Of a stretch of DNA of 64,000 bases, positions 51,202 to 60,697 are shown in pieces. Source of the DNA: Verminephrobacter eiseniae EF01-2. Lineage in GTDB: Bacteria; Pseudomonadota; Gammaproteobacteria; Burkholderiales; Burkholderiaceae_C. Both the position numbers and the translations under genes were made by a program. The DNA lies in the NCBI RefSeq assembly GCF_000015565.1, contig NC_008786.1, positions 4,948,501 to 5,012,500 on the forward strand, read 5' to 3'. The stretch's first letter is position 1. Each line of letters begins with the position of its first letter. The notes beneath the pieces were generated by a model. That model saw only the letters and a program-made list of their open reading frames with translations. It did not search any database and was not told the origin of the DNA.

Positions 51202-52830
51202 ATGCGTTCCGTAGAAACTGATTACGTAGTCATCGGCGCCGGTTCAGCCGGCTGCGTACTTGCCAACCGTTTGTCGGCCGACCCGGTCAATCATGTCGTC
51301 GTGCTTGAGGCCGGGGGCGTGGACCGCAACATCTGGATCCACATACCCATCGGCTACGGAAAGACTTTCTTCGACAAAGAGATCAACTGGATGTTCAAGA
51401 CCGAGCCCGAGCCGGCCTTGGGTGGGCGCGCCATCGATCAGCCACGCGGCCGTGTGCTTGGTGGATCCAGTTCCATCAACGGCCTGCTCTACGTGCGCGG
51501 CCAAGCTCAGGACTACGACGGATGGGCCGCGTTGGGCAACTTTGGCTGGGGTTTTCCGGACGTGCTGCCGTTCTTCAAGCGCGCCGAAGATCAACAGCGC
51601 GGTGCCGATGCCTGGCATGGGGTTGGTGGCCCGTTGTCCGTGAGCGATCTGCCCGAGCCTCATCCGATCGCAGATGCCTTCATCGCTTCTGCGGAGGCCA
51701 ACGGCGTGCCACGCAATCCGGATTTCAATGGGAGCAGGCAAGAAGGCGTGGGCTACTTTCAGGCGACGGCGCGGCGTGGCCTGCGCAGGAGCACGGCGCG
51801 AGCGTATCTGCATCCGGTGATGACGCGCTCCAACCTGCAGGTACAGACCGGCGCGCAGGTCGGCCGCATTCTGCTGGAAGGTGCCGGCGATGCATTGCGT
51901 GCCGTCGGCGTGGCCTATGTCAAGGACGGGCGCGAACAGCGCGTGATGGCAAGGCGGGAAGTAATTCTGTCGGGCGGTGCGATCCAATCACCGCAGATTC
52001 TGCAACTGTCTGGCGTCGGTCCGGCCGCGCTGCTGCGCCAACACCGGATTGCTGTAGTGCGCGACCTGCCCGGCGTCGGCGCAAACCTGCAAGACCACAT
52101 GCAGGGACGCTTGATCTATCAGACCCATGCGCCGATCACGCTCAACGACGACATGATGGGCATCGCCGGACGCATCCGGATCGGGCTGCGCTACATGTTG
52201 CAGCGCAAGGGCCCGTTGGGTTGGTGGGCGGGGGTGGCAGGCGGCTTTGCGCGCACCCGCCCGGATCTGGACCGTCCCGACATCCAGTTCCATCTCTACC
52301 CTTTTAGCACCGACCGCAAAGACAAGCCTGCGCTGCACAGGTTCTCGGCCTTCACGCTCACCGTATGCCAACTGCGACCGTACTCGCGCGGCTCAGTTCA
52401 TATCCAGAGCGCAAATCCGCTACAGGCGCCGGCAATCCGGATGAACTACCTCAGCGACCCGCGCGACATCGAGGTGCTGACCAGCGGGCTCGTGCTGGCC
52501 CGCCAGATCGCAAGCACCGCACCACTGGCCGGCCTCATCAAGACCGAGCGCAGCCCGGGCATTGAGGTGACGTCACGTGCCGGCTTGCACAAGTTTCTTC
52601 GGGAAAAGGGGATGTCGGTGTACCACCCGGTCGGGACCTGCCGCATGGGCGCGTCGGCCGACTGTGTGGTGGACGAGCGGCTGCGCGTGCATGGCATCTC
52701 GGGCCTGCGCGTGTCTGATGCGTCCATCATGCCCACCCTCATTTCCGGCAACACCAATGCACCGGCCATCATGATCGGCGAGAAAGCCGCCGACATGATT
52801 TTGACCGACCAATCCGGCAAGGCTGCTTGA
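51202..52830 (+). CDS. GMC-family FAD oxidoreductase (alcohol/choline dehydrogenase-like)
   Basis: A 542-residue glucose-methanol-choline oxidoreductase. The FAD motif is VIGAGSAGCVLANRL, GMC signature 1 is GRVLGGSSSINGLLYVRG and signature 2 is SGGAIQSPQILQLSGVGP. The active-site pair is His475 (YHPVGTCRMG) and Asn519 (SGNTNAP). It oxidises an alcohol to an aldehyde, feeding the aldehyde dehydrogenase that follows 1 nt downstream. Lack of a signal peptide suggests a cytoplasmic enzyme. ATG 51202 is chosen over 51184. Confidence 0.92.
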   Translation: MRSVETDYVVIGAGSAGCVLANRLSADPVNHVVVLEAGGVDRNIWIHIPIGYGKTFFDKEINWMFKTEPEPALGGRAIDQPRGRVLGGSSSINGLLYVRGQAQDYDGWAALGNFGWGFPDVLPFFKRAEDQQRGADAWHGVGGPLSVSDLPEPHPIADAFIASAEANGVPRNPDFNGSRQEGVGYFQATARRGLRRSTARAYLHPVMTRSNLQVQTGAQVGRILLEGAGDALRAVGVAYVKDGREQRVMARREVILSGGAIQSPQILQLSGVGPAALLRQHRIAVVRDLPGVGANLQDHMQGRLIYQTHAPITLNDDMMGIAGRIRIGLRYMLQRKGPLGWWAGVAGGFARTRPDLDRPDIQFHLYPFSTDRKDKPALHRFSAFTLTVCQLRPYSRGSVHIQSANPLQAPAIRMNYLSDPRDIEVLTSGLVLARQIASTAPLAGLIKTERSPGIEVTSRAGLHKFLREKGMSVYHPVGTCRMGASADCVVDERLRVHGISGLRVSDASIMPTLISGNTNAPAIMIGEKAADMILTDQSGKAA

Positions 52831-52831
52831 T

Positions 52832-54265
52832 ATGCACACCTATCCTGAACTGGGCTTGTTCATCGACGGACAGTGGCATCTCGCGCAAGGTCGCAATACC
52901 GAACCGGTCATGGACCCTGCCACCGGTCGAGTATTGGGAAATCTGCCCCATGCCAGCAAGGCTGACCTCGAGCACGCATTGCAAGCCGCGCAGCGGGCCT
53001 TCATCCAATGGCGCAAAGTGCCCGCCAGCGAACGTGCCAACATCCTGCGCCGCGCCGCTGCGCTGGTGCACCAACGCCGCGACACCATCGCCCGCACACT
53101 GACGCTGGAGCAGGGCAAGCTATTGACCGAAGCACGGGACGAGGTAGATGCCGCAGCCGACATCATCGAGTGGTCGGCCGAAGAAGCCCGCCGCATCTAC
53201 GGCCGCGTGATCCCAGGCCGCAGGCAGGACATCACGCAGATGGTGGTGCACGAGCCCGCAGGACCGGTGGCCGCGTTCACCCCCTGGAACTTCCCGGCCA
53301 GCACGCCGTCACGCAAGATCAGTAGCGCCCTCGCGGCGGGTTGCACGGTCATCCTGAAAGCGTCGGAGGAAACACCCGCCACGGCTGTCGAATTGGTGCG
53401 CGCGTTTGCAGACGCAGGCGCACCCGCTGGCGTGATTGCTCTCGTGTTTGGCGTGCCGGAACAGGTGTCGCAGCGGCTCATTGCCAGCCCGATCATTCGC
53501 AAGATTTCGTTCACCGGCTCGATCCCGGTAGGCAAAGCTCTGACGCGATTGGCTGCGGATGGCCTCAAGCGCGTGACGATGGAACTGGGTGGCCACGGTG
53601 CCGCGCTGGTGTTCGCCGATGCCGATGTGCTGCATGCCGCGCGTACCTTGGCCGCCGGACGTTTTCGCAACGCCGGCCAAGTCTGCATCGCGCCCAGCCG
53701 TTTCTTCGTGCATGAACGGGTACTTGATCTCTTTACTGCCGAGTTCGTTCGCGCAGCGCAAGCCACGCAAGTCGGCGACGGGCTGGACGCCACGGCCACG
53801 ATGGGCCCGCTGGCCAGCGAGCGCCGCGTGCAAGCCATGCAGGCAATCGTCGCCGATGCGCTGGCGCGCGGCGCCACCTTGGCCTGCGGCGGTCGGCGCA
53901 TCGAACGGCCTGGCTGCTTCTTTGAACCCACTGTGGTGTTGAACCCTGCGCCCGACTGTCGCCTGATGCAGGAGGAACCGTTCGGCCCCATCGCCCCGAT
54001 CGTGCCTTTCAGCGATCTGGACGAGGTGCTGGCGCACGCCAATGCGTTGCCCTATGGCCTGTCAGCCTATGTGTTCAGCCAGAACATCGGCACCGCCATG
54101 GCCGCTGCGCGCGGCTTGGAGGCGGGCATGGTCGCCATCAACAGCCTGTCGCTGGCGCTGACCGAAACGCCGTTCGGTGGCGTGAAGGCAAGCGGCCTGG
54201 GCCACGAGGGCGGGACCGAGGGCGTCCAAGCCTACACGGTCAAGAAATTCATCAGTCTGGCCTGA
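52832..54265 (+). CDS. NAD(P)-dependent aldehyde dehydrogenase
   Basis: A 477-residue enzyme similar to succinate-semialdehyde/glycolaldehyde-type dehydrogenases. Glu251 is in MELGGHGAALVF and catalytic Cys285 in GQVCIAPSRF. FTGSIPVGK and PFGGVKASGLGHEGG are intact. It should oxidise the aldehyde made by the GMC enzyme. It sits between that gene and the transporter ATPase in one transcription unit. Confidence 0.93.
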   Translation: MHTYPELGLFIDGQWHLAQGRNTEPVMDPATGRVLGNLPHASKADLEHALQAAQRAFIQWRKVPASERANILRRAAALVHQRRDTIARTLTLEQGKLLTEARDEVDAAADIIEWSAEEARRIYGRVIPGRRQDITQMVVHEPAGPVAAFTPWNFPASTPSRKISSALAAGCTVILKASEETPATAVELVRAFADAGAPAGVIALVFGVPEQVSQRLIASPIIRKISFTGSIPVGKALTRLAADGLKRVTMELGGHGAALVFADADVLHAARTLAAGRFRNAGQVCIAPSRFFVHERVLDLFTAEFVRAAQATQVGDGLDATATMGPLASERRVQAMQAIVADALARGATLACGGRRIERPGCFFEPTVVLNPAPDCRLMQEEPFGPIAPIVPFSDLDEVLAHANALPYGLSAYVFSQNIGTAMAAARGLEAGMVAINSLSLALTETPFGGVKASGLGHEGGTEGVQAYTVKKFISLA

Positions 54266-54282
54266 CGACAAGGAGGCACGAA

Positions 54283-55341
54283 ATGGCTTCTCTCGAACTG
54301 CGGGACATCCGCAAAACCTACGACAAGATCGAAGTCATCAAGGGCGTGTCGCTGTTCATCCGCGACGGCGAGTTCGTCGCTTTCGTCGGGCCATCGGGCT
54401 GCGGCAAATCCACGCTGCTGCGCATGATGGCGGGCCTTGAAGATATCAGCGCGGGTCAGCTACGCATAGGGGCGCGCCTGATCAACGATGTGCCGTCCAA
54501 GGACCGGGACATCGCCATGGTGTTCCAGAACTATGCGCTGTATCCGCACATGACCGTGGCGGGCAATATGTCGTTTGCGCTCGAATTGCGCGGCGAGACG
54601 AAGGCCGAAATTGCCAGACGGATCGAGAAGGCGGCGGCCATATTGGGACTGTCGCAATTGCTGGAGCGCTTGCCGCGCCAACTCTCTGGCGGGCAGCGCC
54701 AGCGCGTAGCCATGGGCCGTGCCATCGTGCGTGATCCGCAGGTCTTTTTGTTCGACGAGCCGTTATCTAACCTGGACGCCAAGCTGCGTGTGCAAATGCG
54801 CACCGAGATACGCCAATTGCACGACCAGCTCAAGGTCACCATGGTCTACGTCACGCACGACCAGACGGAGGCCATGACGATGGCCGACCGAATCGTCATC
54901 CTGCGCGACGGTGTGATCGAGCAAGTCGGGGCACCGCTGGAACTGTACGACCACCCGACGAGCCAATTCGTGGCGGGCTTCATTGGCTCGCCGTCCATGA
55001 ACTTCTTGAGCGGCAACGTGGCCGGAGACGGCTTCGTCTCCAGTGGAGGATTGCGCCTGCCGCTACCGGCCCATGGTGCGGGCTGCGAAGGCCAAAGCGT
55101 CGTTTACGGGATTCGCCCCGAAAACCTGCACCTTGGCGCTGACGGCCTGCCGTTCGAGGTCGTGACCGTAGAGCCCATGGGATCGGAGACTCAAATCGTC
55201 GCGCGCCATCAGAAAGAGGAGGTGGTGTTCACTCTGCGAGAGCGCAATCTGCCACGGCGCGGCGAGACCGTGCTGTTGCGGGCCGATACGCAACATGTCC
55301 ATCTGTTCCATGCCGACACTGGCGCGGTGGTGCAGGCATGA
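54283..55341 (+). CDS. Sugar-type ABC ATP-binding protein, UgpC/MalK class
   Basis: A 352-residue ATPase with Walker A GPSGCGKS (36-43), signature LSGGQRQRVAMGRA, Walker B VFLFDEPLSNLDAKLR and a C-terminal TOBE/OB regulatory domain. The AAGGAGG ribosome site is strong. It serves the MalFG-like permeases six kilobases upstream in the same operon. Confidence 0.94.
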   Translation: MASLELRDIRKTYDKIEVIKGVSLFIRDGEFVAFVGPSGCGKSTLLRMMAGLEDISAGQLRIGARLINDVPSKDRDIAMVFQNYALYPHMTVAGNMSFALELRGETKAEIARRIEKAAAILGLSQLLERLPRQLSGGQRQRVAMGRAIVRDPQVFLFDEPLSNLDAKLRVQMRTEIRQLHDQLKVTMVYVTHDQTEAMTMADRIVILRDGVIEQVGAPLELYDHPTSQFVAGFIGSPSMNFLSGNVAGDGFVSSGGLRLPLPAHGAGCEGQSVVYGIRPENLHLGADGLPFEVVTVEPMGSETQIVARHQKEEVVFTLRERNLPRRGETVLLRADTQHVHLFHADTGAVVQA

Positions 55342-56669
55342 ACCGATCTCCCTCCTTGGCCGCCATCAGCGAACCGCCGCGACAGACGCCCGTGCGCCAC
55401 CTGGTGGACGTGCTGGTGGTCGGTGGCGGCAGCGCCGGCCTGATGGCCGCCGTGGCCGCAGCGCGCCAGGGCGCGCGCGTATTGTTGGTCGAGCGTAACG
55501 GCTATCTGGGCGGCACGCTGTCCATGGTCACCCTGGGCAGCTTCTGCGGCCTGTATACCGTAACCGAAACCGAAGTGATCCCGGTGGTTGGCGGCATGGC
55601 GGCTGAGTTCACAGAGCGCTTGGCGCATTGGGGCGGGCCGCGCGAGCCGTTGCGCTGGCTGCAAACCGCCTCGCTCCCATACGACCCGACGCTGGTCAAA
55701 CTGGCCGCCGATGAGCTCGTGCTGCAAGCCGGCGTGCAACTCGCCTTTCACTGCCTGGCCGTTGGTGTGCTGCGGGAGGATCAACATGTGCGTGGCGCCA
55801 TCTTTGAAGGTCGCGATGGCCGCTGGGCCTGCGCAGCGCATGTCGTGATCGACTGCACGGGCGATGGCGACATCGCCGCCCTGGCCGGGGCCGATTTCGA
55901 GCACGACCCGCAGGTCATCCAGGCACCCACAACCATGTTTCGCTTGGGCGGTGTGGACGTGGCGCGCGCCAGTGCGTTGAACCGCGACGAGCTGCGGCGC
56001 CACCTCGAGCAGGCCGTGGCCTGCGGCCTCAATCTGCCACGCACCAGCGGCGGCGCTTTCAGCGTCCGGCCCGCCAGCATGCACCTGAATATCACCCGAG
56101 TCGTCAAAGACGGTCGCGCGCCTGACCCTCTGGACACGCAGGAGTTGACCGATTCGGAAGTGCAGGGCCGACGACAGATCAGCGCCTACCTGAAAGCTTT
56201 TCGCCGCTTCGTTCCCGGCTATGAGAACTGCTTCATCGAGGACATTGGCGCACAAATCGGTGTGCGCGAAAGCCGCCGCGTGCGCGGCGACTATTGGCTC
56301 ACGCAGCACGACGTGCTCAACCAAGGCCGCTTTCGCGACGCGGTGGCGTGCAGCGCATGGCCCATGGAGGAGCATGGCGTGGGCCGCGCCACGCTCTGGC
56401 GCTTTCTCGCACCAGGCACCTATTACCAACTGCCTTACCGAATGATGCTGCCCGCCGGCCTTCATGGCTTGCTCGTGGCGGGGCGCTGCGCCTCGGCCTC
56501 GCATGAGGCCCACGCATCGATGCGGGTCGCCGCCGTGTGCATGGCGCTGGGTGAAGCCGCCGGCGTGGCCGCCGCGCAGGCGGTTGCGGCGGGTGTCATG
56601 CCGCGTGACATCGACACCGATGCGTTGCGCCGGACATTGCGCGCACAAGGCGCGATCCTGGGCGACTGA
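55338..56669 (+). CDS. FAD-dependent oxidoreductase (FAD_oxidored type)
   Basis: A 443-residue flavoprotein. The Rossmann motif VDVLVVGGGSAGLMAAVAAARQG is followed by LLVERNGYLGGT, and the second motif VVIDCTGDGDIAALAG is typical of the family annotated as FAD-dependent oxidoreductases with unknown substrates. A C-terminal VAGRCASASHEAHASMR segment completes the FAD site. ATGA overlap with the ATPase gene implies coupled translation. Its place between transporter and dehydratase suggests oxidation of a pathway intermediate. Confidence 0.88.
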   Translation: MNRSPSLAAISEPPRQTPVRHLVDVLVVGGGSAGLMAAVAAARQGARVLLVERNGYLGGTLSMVTLGSFCGLYTVTETEVIPVVGGMAAEFTERLAHWGGPREPLRWLQTASLPYDPTLVKLAADELVLQAGVQLAFHCLAVGVLREDQHVRGAIFEGRDGRWACAAHVVIDCTGDGDIAALAGADFEHDPQVIQAPTTMFRLGGVDVARASALNRDELRRHLEQAVACGLNLPRTSGGAFSVRPASMHLNITRVVKDGRAPDPLDTQELTDSEVQGRRQISAYLKAFRRFVPGYENCFIEDIGAQIGVRESRRVRGDYWLTQHDVLNQGRFRDAVACSAWPMEEHGVGRATLWRFLAPGTYYQLPYRMMLPAGLHGLLVAGRCASASHEAHASMRVAAVCMALGEAAGVAAAQAVAAGVMPRDIDTDALRRTLRAQGAILGD

Positions 56670-56696
56670 GTTCCCTCACTTCGATACCCGAATCCG

Positions 56697-58385
56697 ATGA
56701 GAAACTACCGTTCCAACTTCGAGCCAGGCACCACCCGGTGGGCCATTCGCCGTGCCCAATGGCGCGCGCTGGGCATCCCGGAATCCGATATGCACAAGCC
56801 AAAGATCGCCATCATCAACTCGTCCTCTGAGATGTCGATCTGTTTCAGCCATCTGGACGAAGTGGCCGGGATCGTCCGGCAAGCAATCCTCGACGCCGGC
56901 GGTCTGCCCTTCATCGTCAAAACGACCGCGCCAAGCGACTTCATTACCGGCGCCGGTCGTGGTGGGCGCTACCTGATGCCAGCGCGCGACCTGCTGGTCA
57001 ACGACATCGAAGTGGCTGTCGAAGGCGCGGTGCTGGACGGCATGGTCTGCTTGAGCAGTTGCGACAAAACCGCGCCGGCGCATCTGATGGCCGCAGCGCG
57101 GTTGAACATTCCGTCGATTCTCGTGATCGGTGGTTACCAGGGCTGTGGCCAGCGCGCGGGCCGGCCGGTCGATATCGAAGACGTTTTCGAATCCGTCGGC
57201 GCACTGGCTGCCGGCAAGATCAGCATCCAGGACATCACCGACCTGTCCGAGGTCGCAGTGCAAGGCCCGGGCGTGTGCGCGGGGATGGGCACGGCCAACA
57301 CCATGCACATCATGGCCGAGGCATTGGGCATGGCGCTGCCGGGTAGCGCGCCGGTGGCTGCACGCAGTGCGCGCATGAAGGAACTGGCGCGCGCTGCCGG
57401 GCGACGCATCGTAGGCCTCGTCGATGAGGACCTCCGTCCCAAGGACATCATGACGCCTGCGGCGTTCGCCAACGCGATCCGTGTCGGCCTGGCAGTCAGC
57501 GGCTCCATCAACCTGCTGCGCCACCTGCAAGCCATCGCCACGGAGGGCGAGATCGACGTGGACATGTTTCAACTCATGGATGCGCTGGGTCGCAGTGCGC
57601 AGGGCACCCGGGCCGTTCCACTGCTTTGCGCGATCAAGCCCAATGGGCCTGGCCGTATCGAACACCTCGAAGCGGCCGGCGGGGCCATCGCCGTGATGAA
57701 AGAACTCGAATCGCTGCTGGACGCCGAAGTTCTTACCGTCACCGGGCGCACGCTGCGCGAGAATCTGGCGGGCATCGAAGTGCTGGACGCACAGATCATC
57801 GGCAGCCTGACCCGCCCCATAGGCCCTGGCCCGTCTGTGGTGATCCTCAAGGGCAGCCTGGCGCCCGATGGTGCGGTGATGAAGCTCGGGTTGGGCGGCA
57901 AGCAGAGCGCGTTCCGGGGCGTCTGCCGCGTATTCGAAAGCCAGGAAGATGCGATGGCGGCGCTTTCCAACGGGGAAATCACGAGCGGACAGGTGATCGT
58001 ACTGCGCGGCTTGGGCGCGCGCGGAGGACCGGGCGTGGCGTCGGCCTCGTGGTTCGTAGCGGCAGTCAATGGGGCGCATTTGGGCGACGATATCGCCGTC
58101 ATCACCGACGGACAGTTCTCGGGGTTGAACCACGGCTTCACGATTGGGCAGGTGCTGCCCGAGGCGGCGGACGGTGGCCCGATTGCGCTGGTGCGCGACG
58201 GCGACACCGTGGCCATCGACATCGCCGGACGCACGGTAGACCTGCTGCTCGACGCCTGCGAGTGGCAAGCCCGCCGCGCGGCGCTCGCACCGTTCGTGCC
58301 GGGTGAAAAGAAAGGCTGGCTCAGCCTGTATCAGCACCTGGTGCAGCCGCTGTCCAAGGGCGGCACGTTGAAAGCAAGAGGCTGA
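56697..58385 (+). CDS. IlvD/Edd-family dehydratase, probably sugar-acid dehydratase
   Basis: A 562-residue iron-sulphur dehydratase. The three cluster cysteines are Cys49 (MSICFSHL), Cys122 (LSSCDKTAP) and Cys194 (GVCAGMGTANTM), the pattern of dihydroxy-acid and pentonate/hexonate dehydratases. The RYLMPARDL and SNGEITSGQVIVLRG segments are also characteristic. In this oxidative sugar operon it is more likely to convert an aldonate to a 2-keto-3-deoxy acid than to serve branched-chain synthesis. It ends the cluster. Confidence 0.9.
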   Translation: MRNYRSNFEPGTTRWAIRRAQWRALGIPESDMHKPKIAIINSSSEMSICFSHLDEVAGIVRQAILDAGGLPFIVKTTAPSDFITGAGRGGRYLMPARDLLVNDIEVAVEGAVLDGMVCLSSCDKTAPAHLMAAARLNIPSILVIGGYQGCGQRAGRPVDIEDVFESVGALAAGKISIQDITDLSEVAVQGPGVCAGMGTANTMHIMAEALGMALPGSAPVAARSARMKELARAAGRRIVGLVDEDLRPKDIMTPAAFANAIRVGLAVSGSINLLRHLQAIATEGEIDVDMFQLMDALGRSAQGTRAVPLLCAIKPNGPGRIEHLEAAGGAIAVMKELESLLDAEVLTVTGRTLRENLAGIEVLDAQIIGSLTRPIGPGPSVVILKGSLAPDGAVMKLGLGGKQSAFRGVCRVFESQEDAMAALSNGEITSGQVIVLRGLGARGGPGVASASWFVAAVNGAHLGDDIAVITDGQFSGLNHGFTIGQVLPEAADGGPIALVRDGDTVAIDIAGRTVDLLLDACEWQARRAALAPFVPGEKKGWLSLYQHLVQPLSKGGTLKARG

Positions 58386-58853
58386 ACCCATGCCCTTACA
58401 CACAACTTCCCCCCGCATCCTGAAGCAAGCGCATATGCTCAACACCCTGCACAAAATCCCTGACCCGGGCAAAGCCAAGCCAGAGCGATTTGACGCCGGG
58501 CTGTCCATCGCACTTGCGACCCAGGAAGCCGCCGAGCATGGCGATTTGCCGCATGAGACTGACCACGGTGGAGTTTCCGGGGGACGCGATGATGTTGCGG
58601 GCGCAAGATGGCGGCGTCACGGTGGCCATTCCGATCCGCATTCAACGCTATAGCGGACGGCGACAGGTGGTTGTGCCACAGGGCATTTCTGCTTCGCTGA
58701 ACGGCCAACGTGCTCCGACGGCGTTGCAAGTGGCCCTGGCCCGTGGTCACCGTTGGCTGCGGCAGATTGAGGGCGGGCAAGCACGCAACCTCGCGGAAAT
58801 CGCGGATCGAGAAAAGATGACCTTGCCCCTGGAATCCGTACCCCATAGCGGAG

Positions 58854-59786
58854 TCACGAATTGGCTTGCTTGGCCTGAGCCGCATGCCAGTCTTGCTCGA
58901 ACCGCACCGGGCTGACGTACGCCAGCGTGGAGTGCAGCCGGGTGCGGTTGTACCAGAGTACCCAGGCGATGACCTCGTCCTTGGCCTGGCGCCGCGTCAC
59001 GAAGCGCTGCCCATGCAGTCGCTCCACCTTCAACGAACCGAACAGGGTCTCGCTGCAGGCGTTGTCCCAGCAGTTGCCCTTGCGGCTCATCGAGGCCGTG
59101 ATGCCGCACTGGACGAGCACGTCCCTGAAGTCCTCGCTGGCGTATTGGCTGCCCCGGTCGCTGTGCAAGATCAGCCCGGCATGCTTGCGCGGATGGCGCT
59201 TGAACCAGGCCATGCGCACAGCATCGATGACGATGTCGCGCGTCATGTCCTCGCGCAGTGACCAGCCCACCACCTGGCGGCTGAACAGGTCGATCACCAC
59301 GGCCAGGAACAGCCAGCCTTCGTCGGTTGCGATGTAGGTGATGTCGCCCACCCAGACCTTGTCGGGTTCGGCCACATCGAACTGTCGATCCAGCAGATTG
59401 GGGGCGATCGGCAGGTCATGCTTGCTGTCCGTGGTGACCTTGAAGCGGCGCTTGCCCTTGGCCCGGATGCCGTGCAGTTGCATGAGCTTGCGCACCCGCT
59501 CCTTGCCCACCCGGATGCCCCTGGCCAGCAGTTCCTTCCACGTGCGCGGCCAGCCGTAGCCGCCCCGCGTTTCGGCGTGGATCACCTCGATGTGCACCAG
59601 CAGCGCGTCGTCGCTGAGATGGTGCCGCTGGGCCGCGCTGGCTCTACGAACGAAGTGTTCGTGGTAGCCGGTGATGCTGGCCTGCAGGACTCGGCACTGC
59701 ACAGAGATCGGCCACGCCTGGCGGTTGCGGTGAATGAAGGCGTACTTCAGCTCTGCGCTTTCGCGAAGTACGCCGTCGCTTTTCCC
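58854..59786 (-). CDS. IS3-family transposase OrfB
   Basis: The integrase part of the transposase with an IS3-type DDE core: VWVGDITYIATDEGWLFLAVVIDLFSR (first Asp), ILHSDRGSQYAS (second Asp) and SRKGNCWDNACSETLFGSLK (Glu). The frame is open back to the shift site and is probably made as an OrfAB fusion by -1 frameshifting at AAAAG (reverse complement of 59779-59783). An ATG at 59702 could start a separate OrfB. Confidence 0.93.
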   Translation of the reverse strand, partial: GKSDGVLRESAELKYAFIHRNRQAWPISVQCRVLQASITGYHEHFVRRASAAQRHHLSDDALLVHIEVIHAETRGGYGWPRTWKELLARGIRVGKERVRKLMQLHGIRAKGKRRFKVTTDSKHDLPIAPNLLDRQFDVAEPDKVWVGDITYIATDEGWLFLAVVIDLFSRQVVGWSLREDMTRDIVIDAVRMAWFKRHPRKHAGLILHSDRGSQYASEDFRDVLVQCGITASMSRKGNCWDNACSETLFGSLKVERLHGQRFVTRRQAKDEVIAWVLWYNRTRLHSTLAYVSPVRFEQDWHAAQAKQANS

Positions 59787-60040
59787 AAGATGTCACGCTC
59801 CATCTTCACGCGTGCCAGCTCCGCGCGCAGCCGGCTGATCTCCATCTGCTCGACGCTCACTGCCTTGCTGTCAGCGCCTGTGAGCTTGCCCAGGCGATCC
59901 GCCTTGACCCAGTTGAACAGCGTCTGCTCCACCACGCCCAGCGTCCTGGCCGCCGCTGCGATGCTCTGGCCGCCATGGACCAGCCGCACCGCCTCCTGCT
60001 TGAATTCCAGCGTGTAGCGCGCCCGCACTGTCTTCGTCAT
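59747..60040 (-). CDS. IS3-family transposase OrfA
   Basis: A 97-residue DNA-binding protein: helix-turn-helix YTLEFKQEAVRLVHGGQSIAAAARTLG ... EQTLFNWVKA, followed by a leucine-zipper-like helix ISRLRAELARVKMERDILGKA. The start at 60040 (MTKTVRARYTLEFK) matches the family. The stop at 59747 lies beyond the frameshift site into OrfB. Confidence 0.93.
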   Translation of the reverse strand: MTKTVRARYTLEFKQEAVRLVHGGQSIAAAARTLGVVEQTLFNWVKADRLGKLTGADSKAVSVEQMEISRLRAELARVKMERDILGKATAYFAKAQS

Positions 60041-60318
60041 TTCCGTTTTCCTTGCTTGCATTGAACCACTCAGCAAGGGATACGTTTTTCGGGGGCAGGG
60101 TCAAGATCGACCGCAGCTACGTGAGCCGCATGGTCAACCTGACGACCTTGGCTCCGGACATCCAGGCCGCGATCCTCGACGAGACTTTGCCCGAAGAAGT
60201 GGTGCTCTTCGATCTGGCCATCGACGCGCCGCTGTGCTGGCAGGCACAGCGCCAGCGTGTTGCCAATGTCGTCTCCAATGTTCGTGCGGGCAAAACACAG
60301 CCTGCTGCGCAGACTTGA

Positions 60319-60697
60319 CGGAATTCTTTCTCTCGCTGTTTTTACGATGCTGCCCGATGCTCGAAAAAACATCCGTGGTCGCCACCATGCGTAAGTCATT
60401 GATTTTGCAGGACCCGTCCTTGCGGACTTGGCCGTTTGCGCGTCCGCAGGGAGTAGAGAAAGAGAGAGGAAAAACGGGTCAGAAACGCCAAAATCAGGCC
60501 TCGCGGTGGGTGGCCAAGTCCGCAAGCCCAAGTGAAAAACCCCGCCAGGCTTGAGTCGTGACGAGGTTGATCGAAATGCAAAGAGAGTGTCTTTGCAAGT
60601 TTTAGTGGTGGTGGAATACGGAACTGAACCCAAAACCACTTTTGAGGATCGAGCGAACGATTGACAATGCTTGTAACCTTACTGCGGATTGGATTCC
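60319..60697. other. Intergenic region with a long inverted repeat
   Basis: No convincing gene. CTTGCGGACTTGGCC (60419-60433) recurs exactly inverted as GGCCAAGTCCGCAAG (60512-60526), 78 bp apart. The segment may be the remnant edge of the mobile module that carried the HTH gene. Confidence 0.4.

Larger units (their letters stand above)
58818..60103 (-). mobile_element. Complete IS3-family insertion sequence
   Basis: A 1286-bp element with imperfect inverted ends beginning TGACCTTGCCCC and TGACCCTGCCCC (read inwards), flanked by the 3-bp target duplication AGA (58815-58817 and 60104-60106). It carries orfA and orfB in the overlapping arrangement of the family and appears intact. Confidence 0.92.
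58538..60318 (+). pseudogene. HTH protein gene interrupted by an IS3-family element
   Basis: The 5' part (58538-58817) reads GGVTVAIPIRIQRYSGRRQ ... ALARGHRWLRQIEGGQARNLAEIADREK. The 3' part (60107-60318) resumes as IDRSYVSRMVNLTTLAPDI ... LFDLAIDAPLCWQAQRQRV. Removing the IS and one copy of the AGA duplication restores IADREKIDRSYVSRMV in frame. The HTH resembles small proteins found beside site-specific recombinases. The start could be ATG 58538 or 58553. The encoded function is unknown. Confidence 0.85.
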
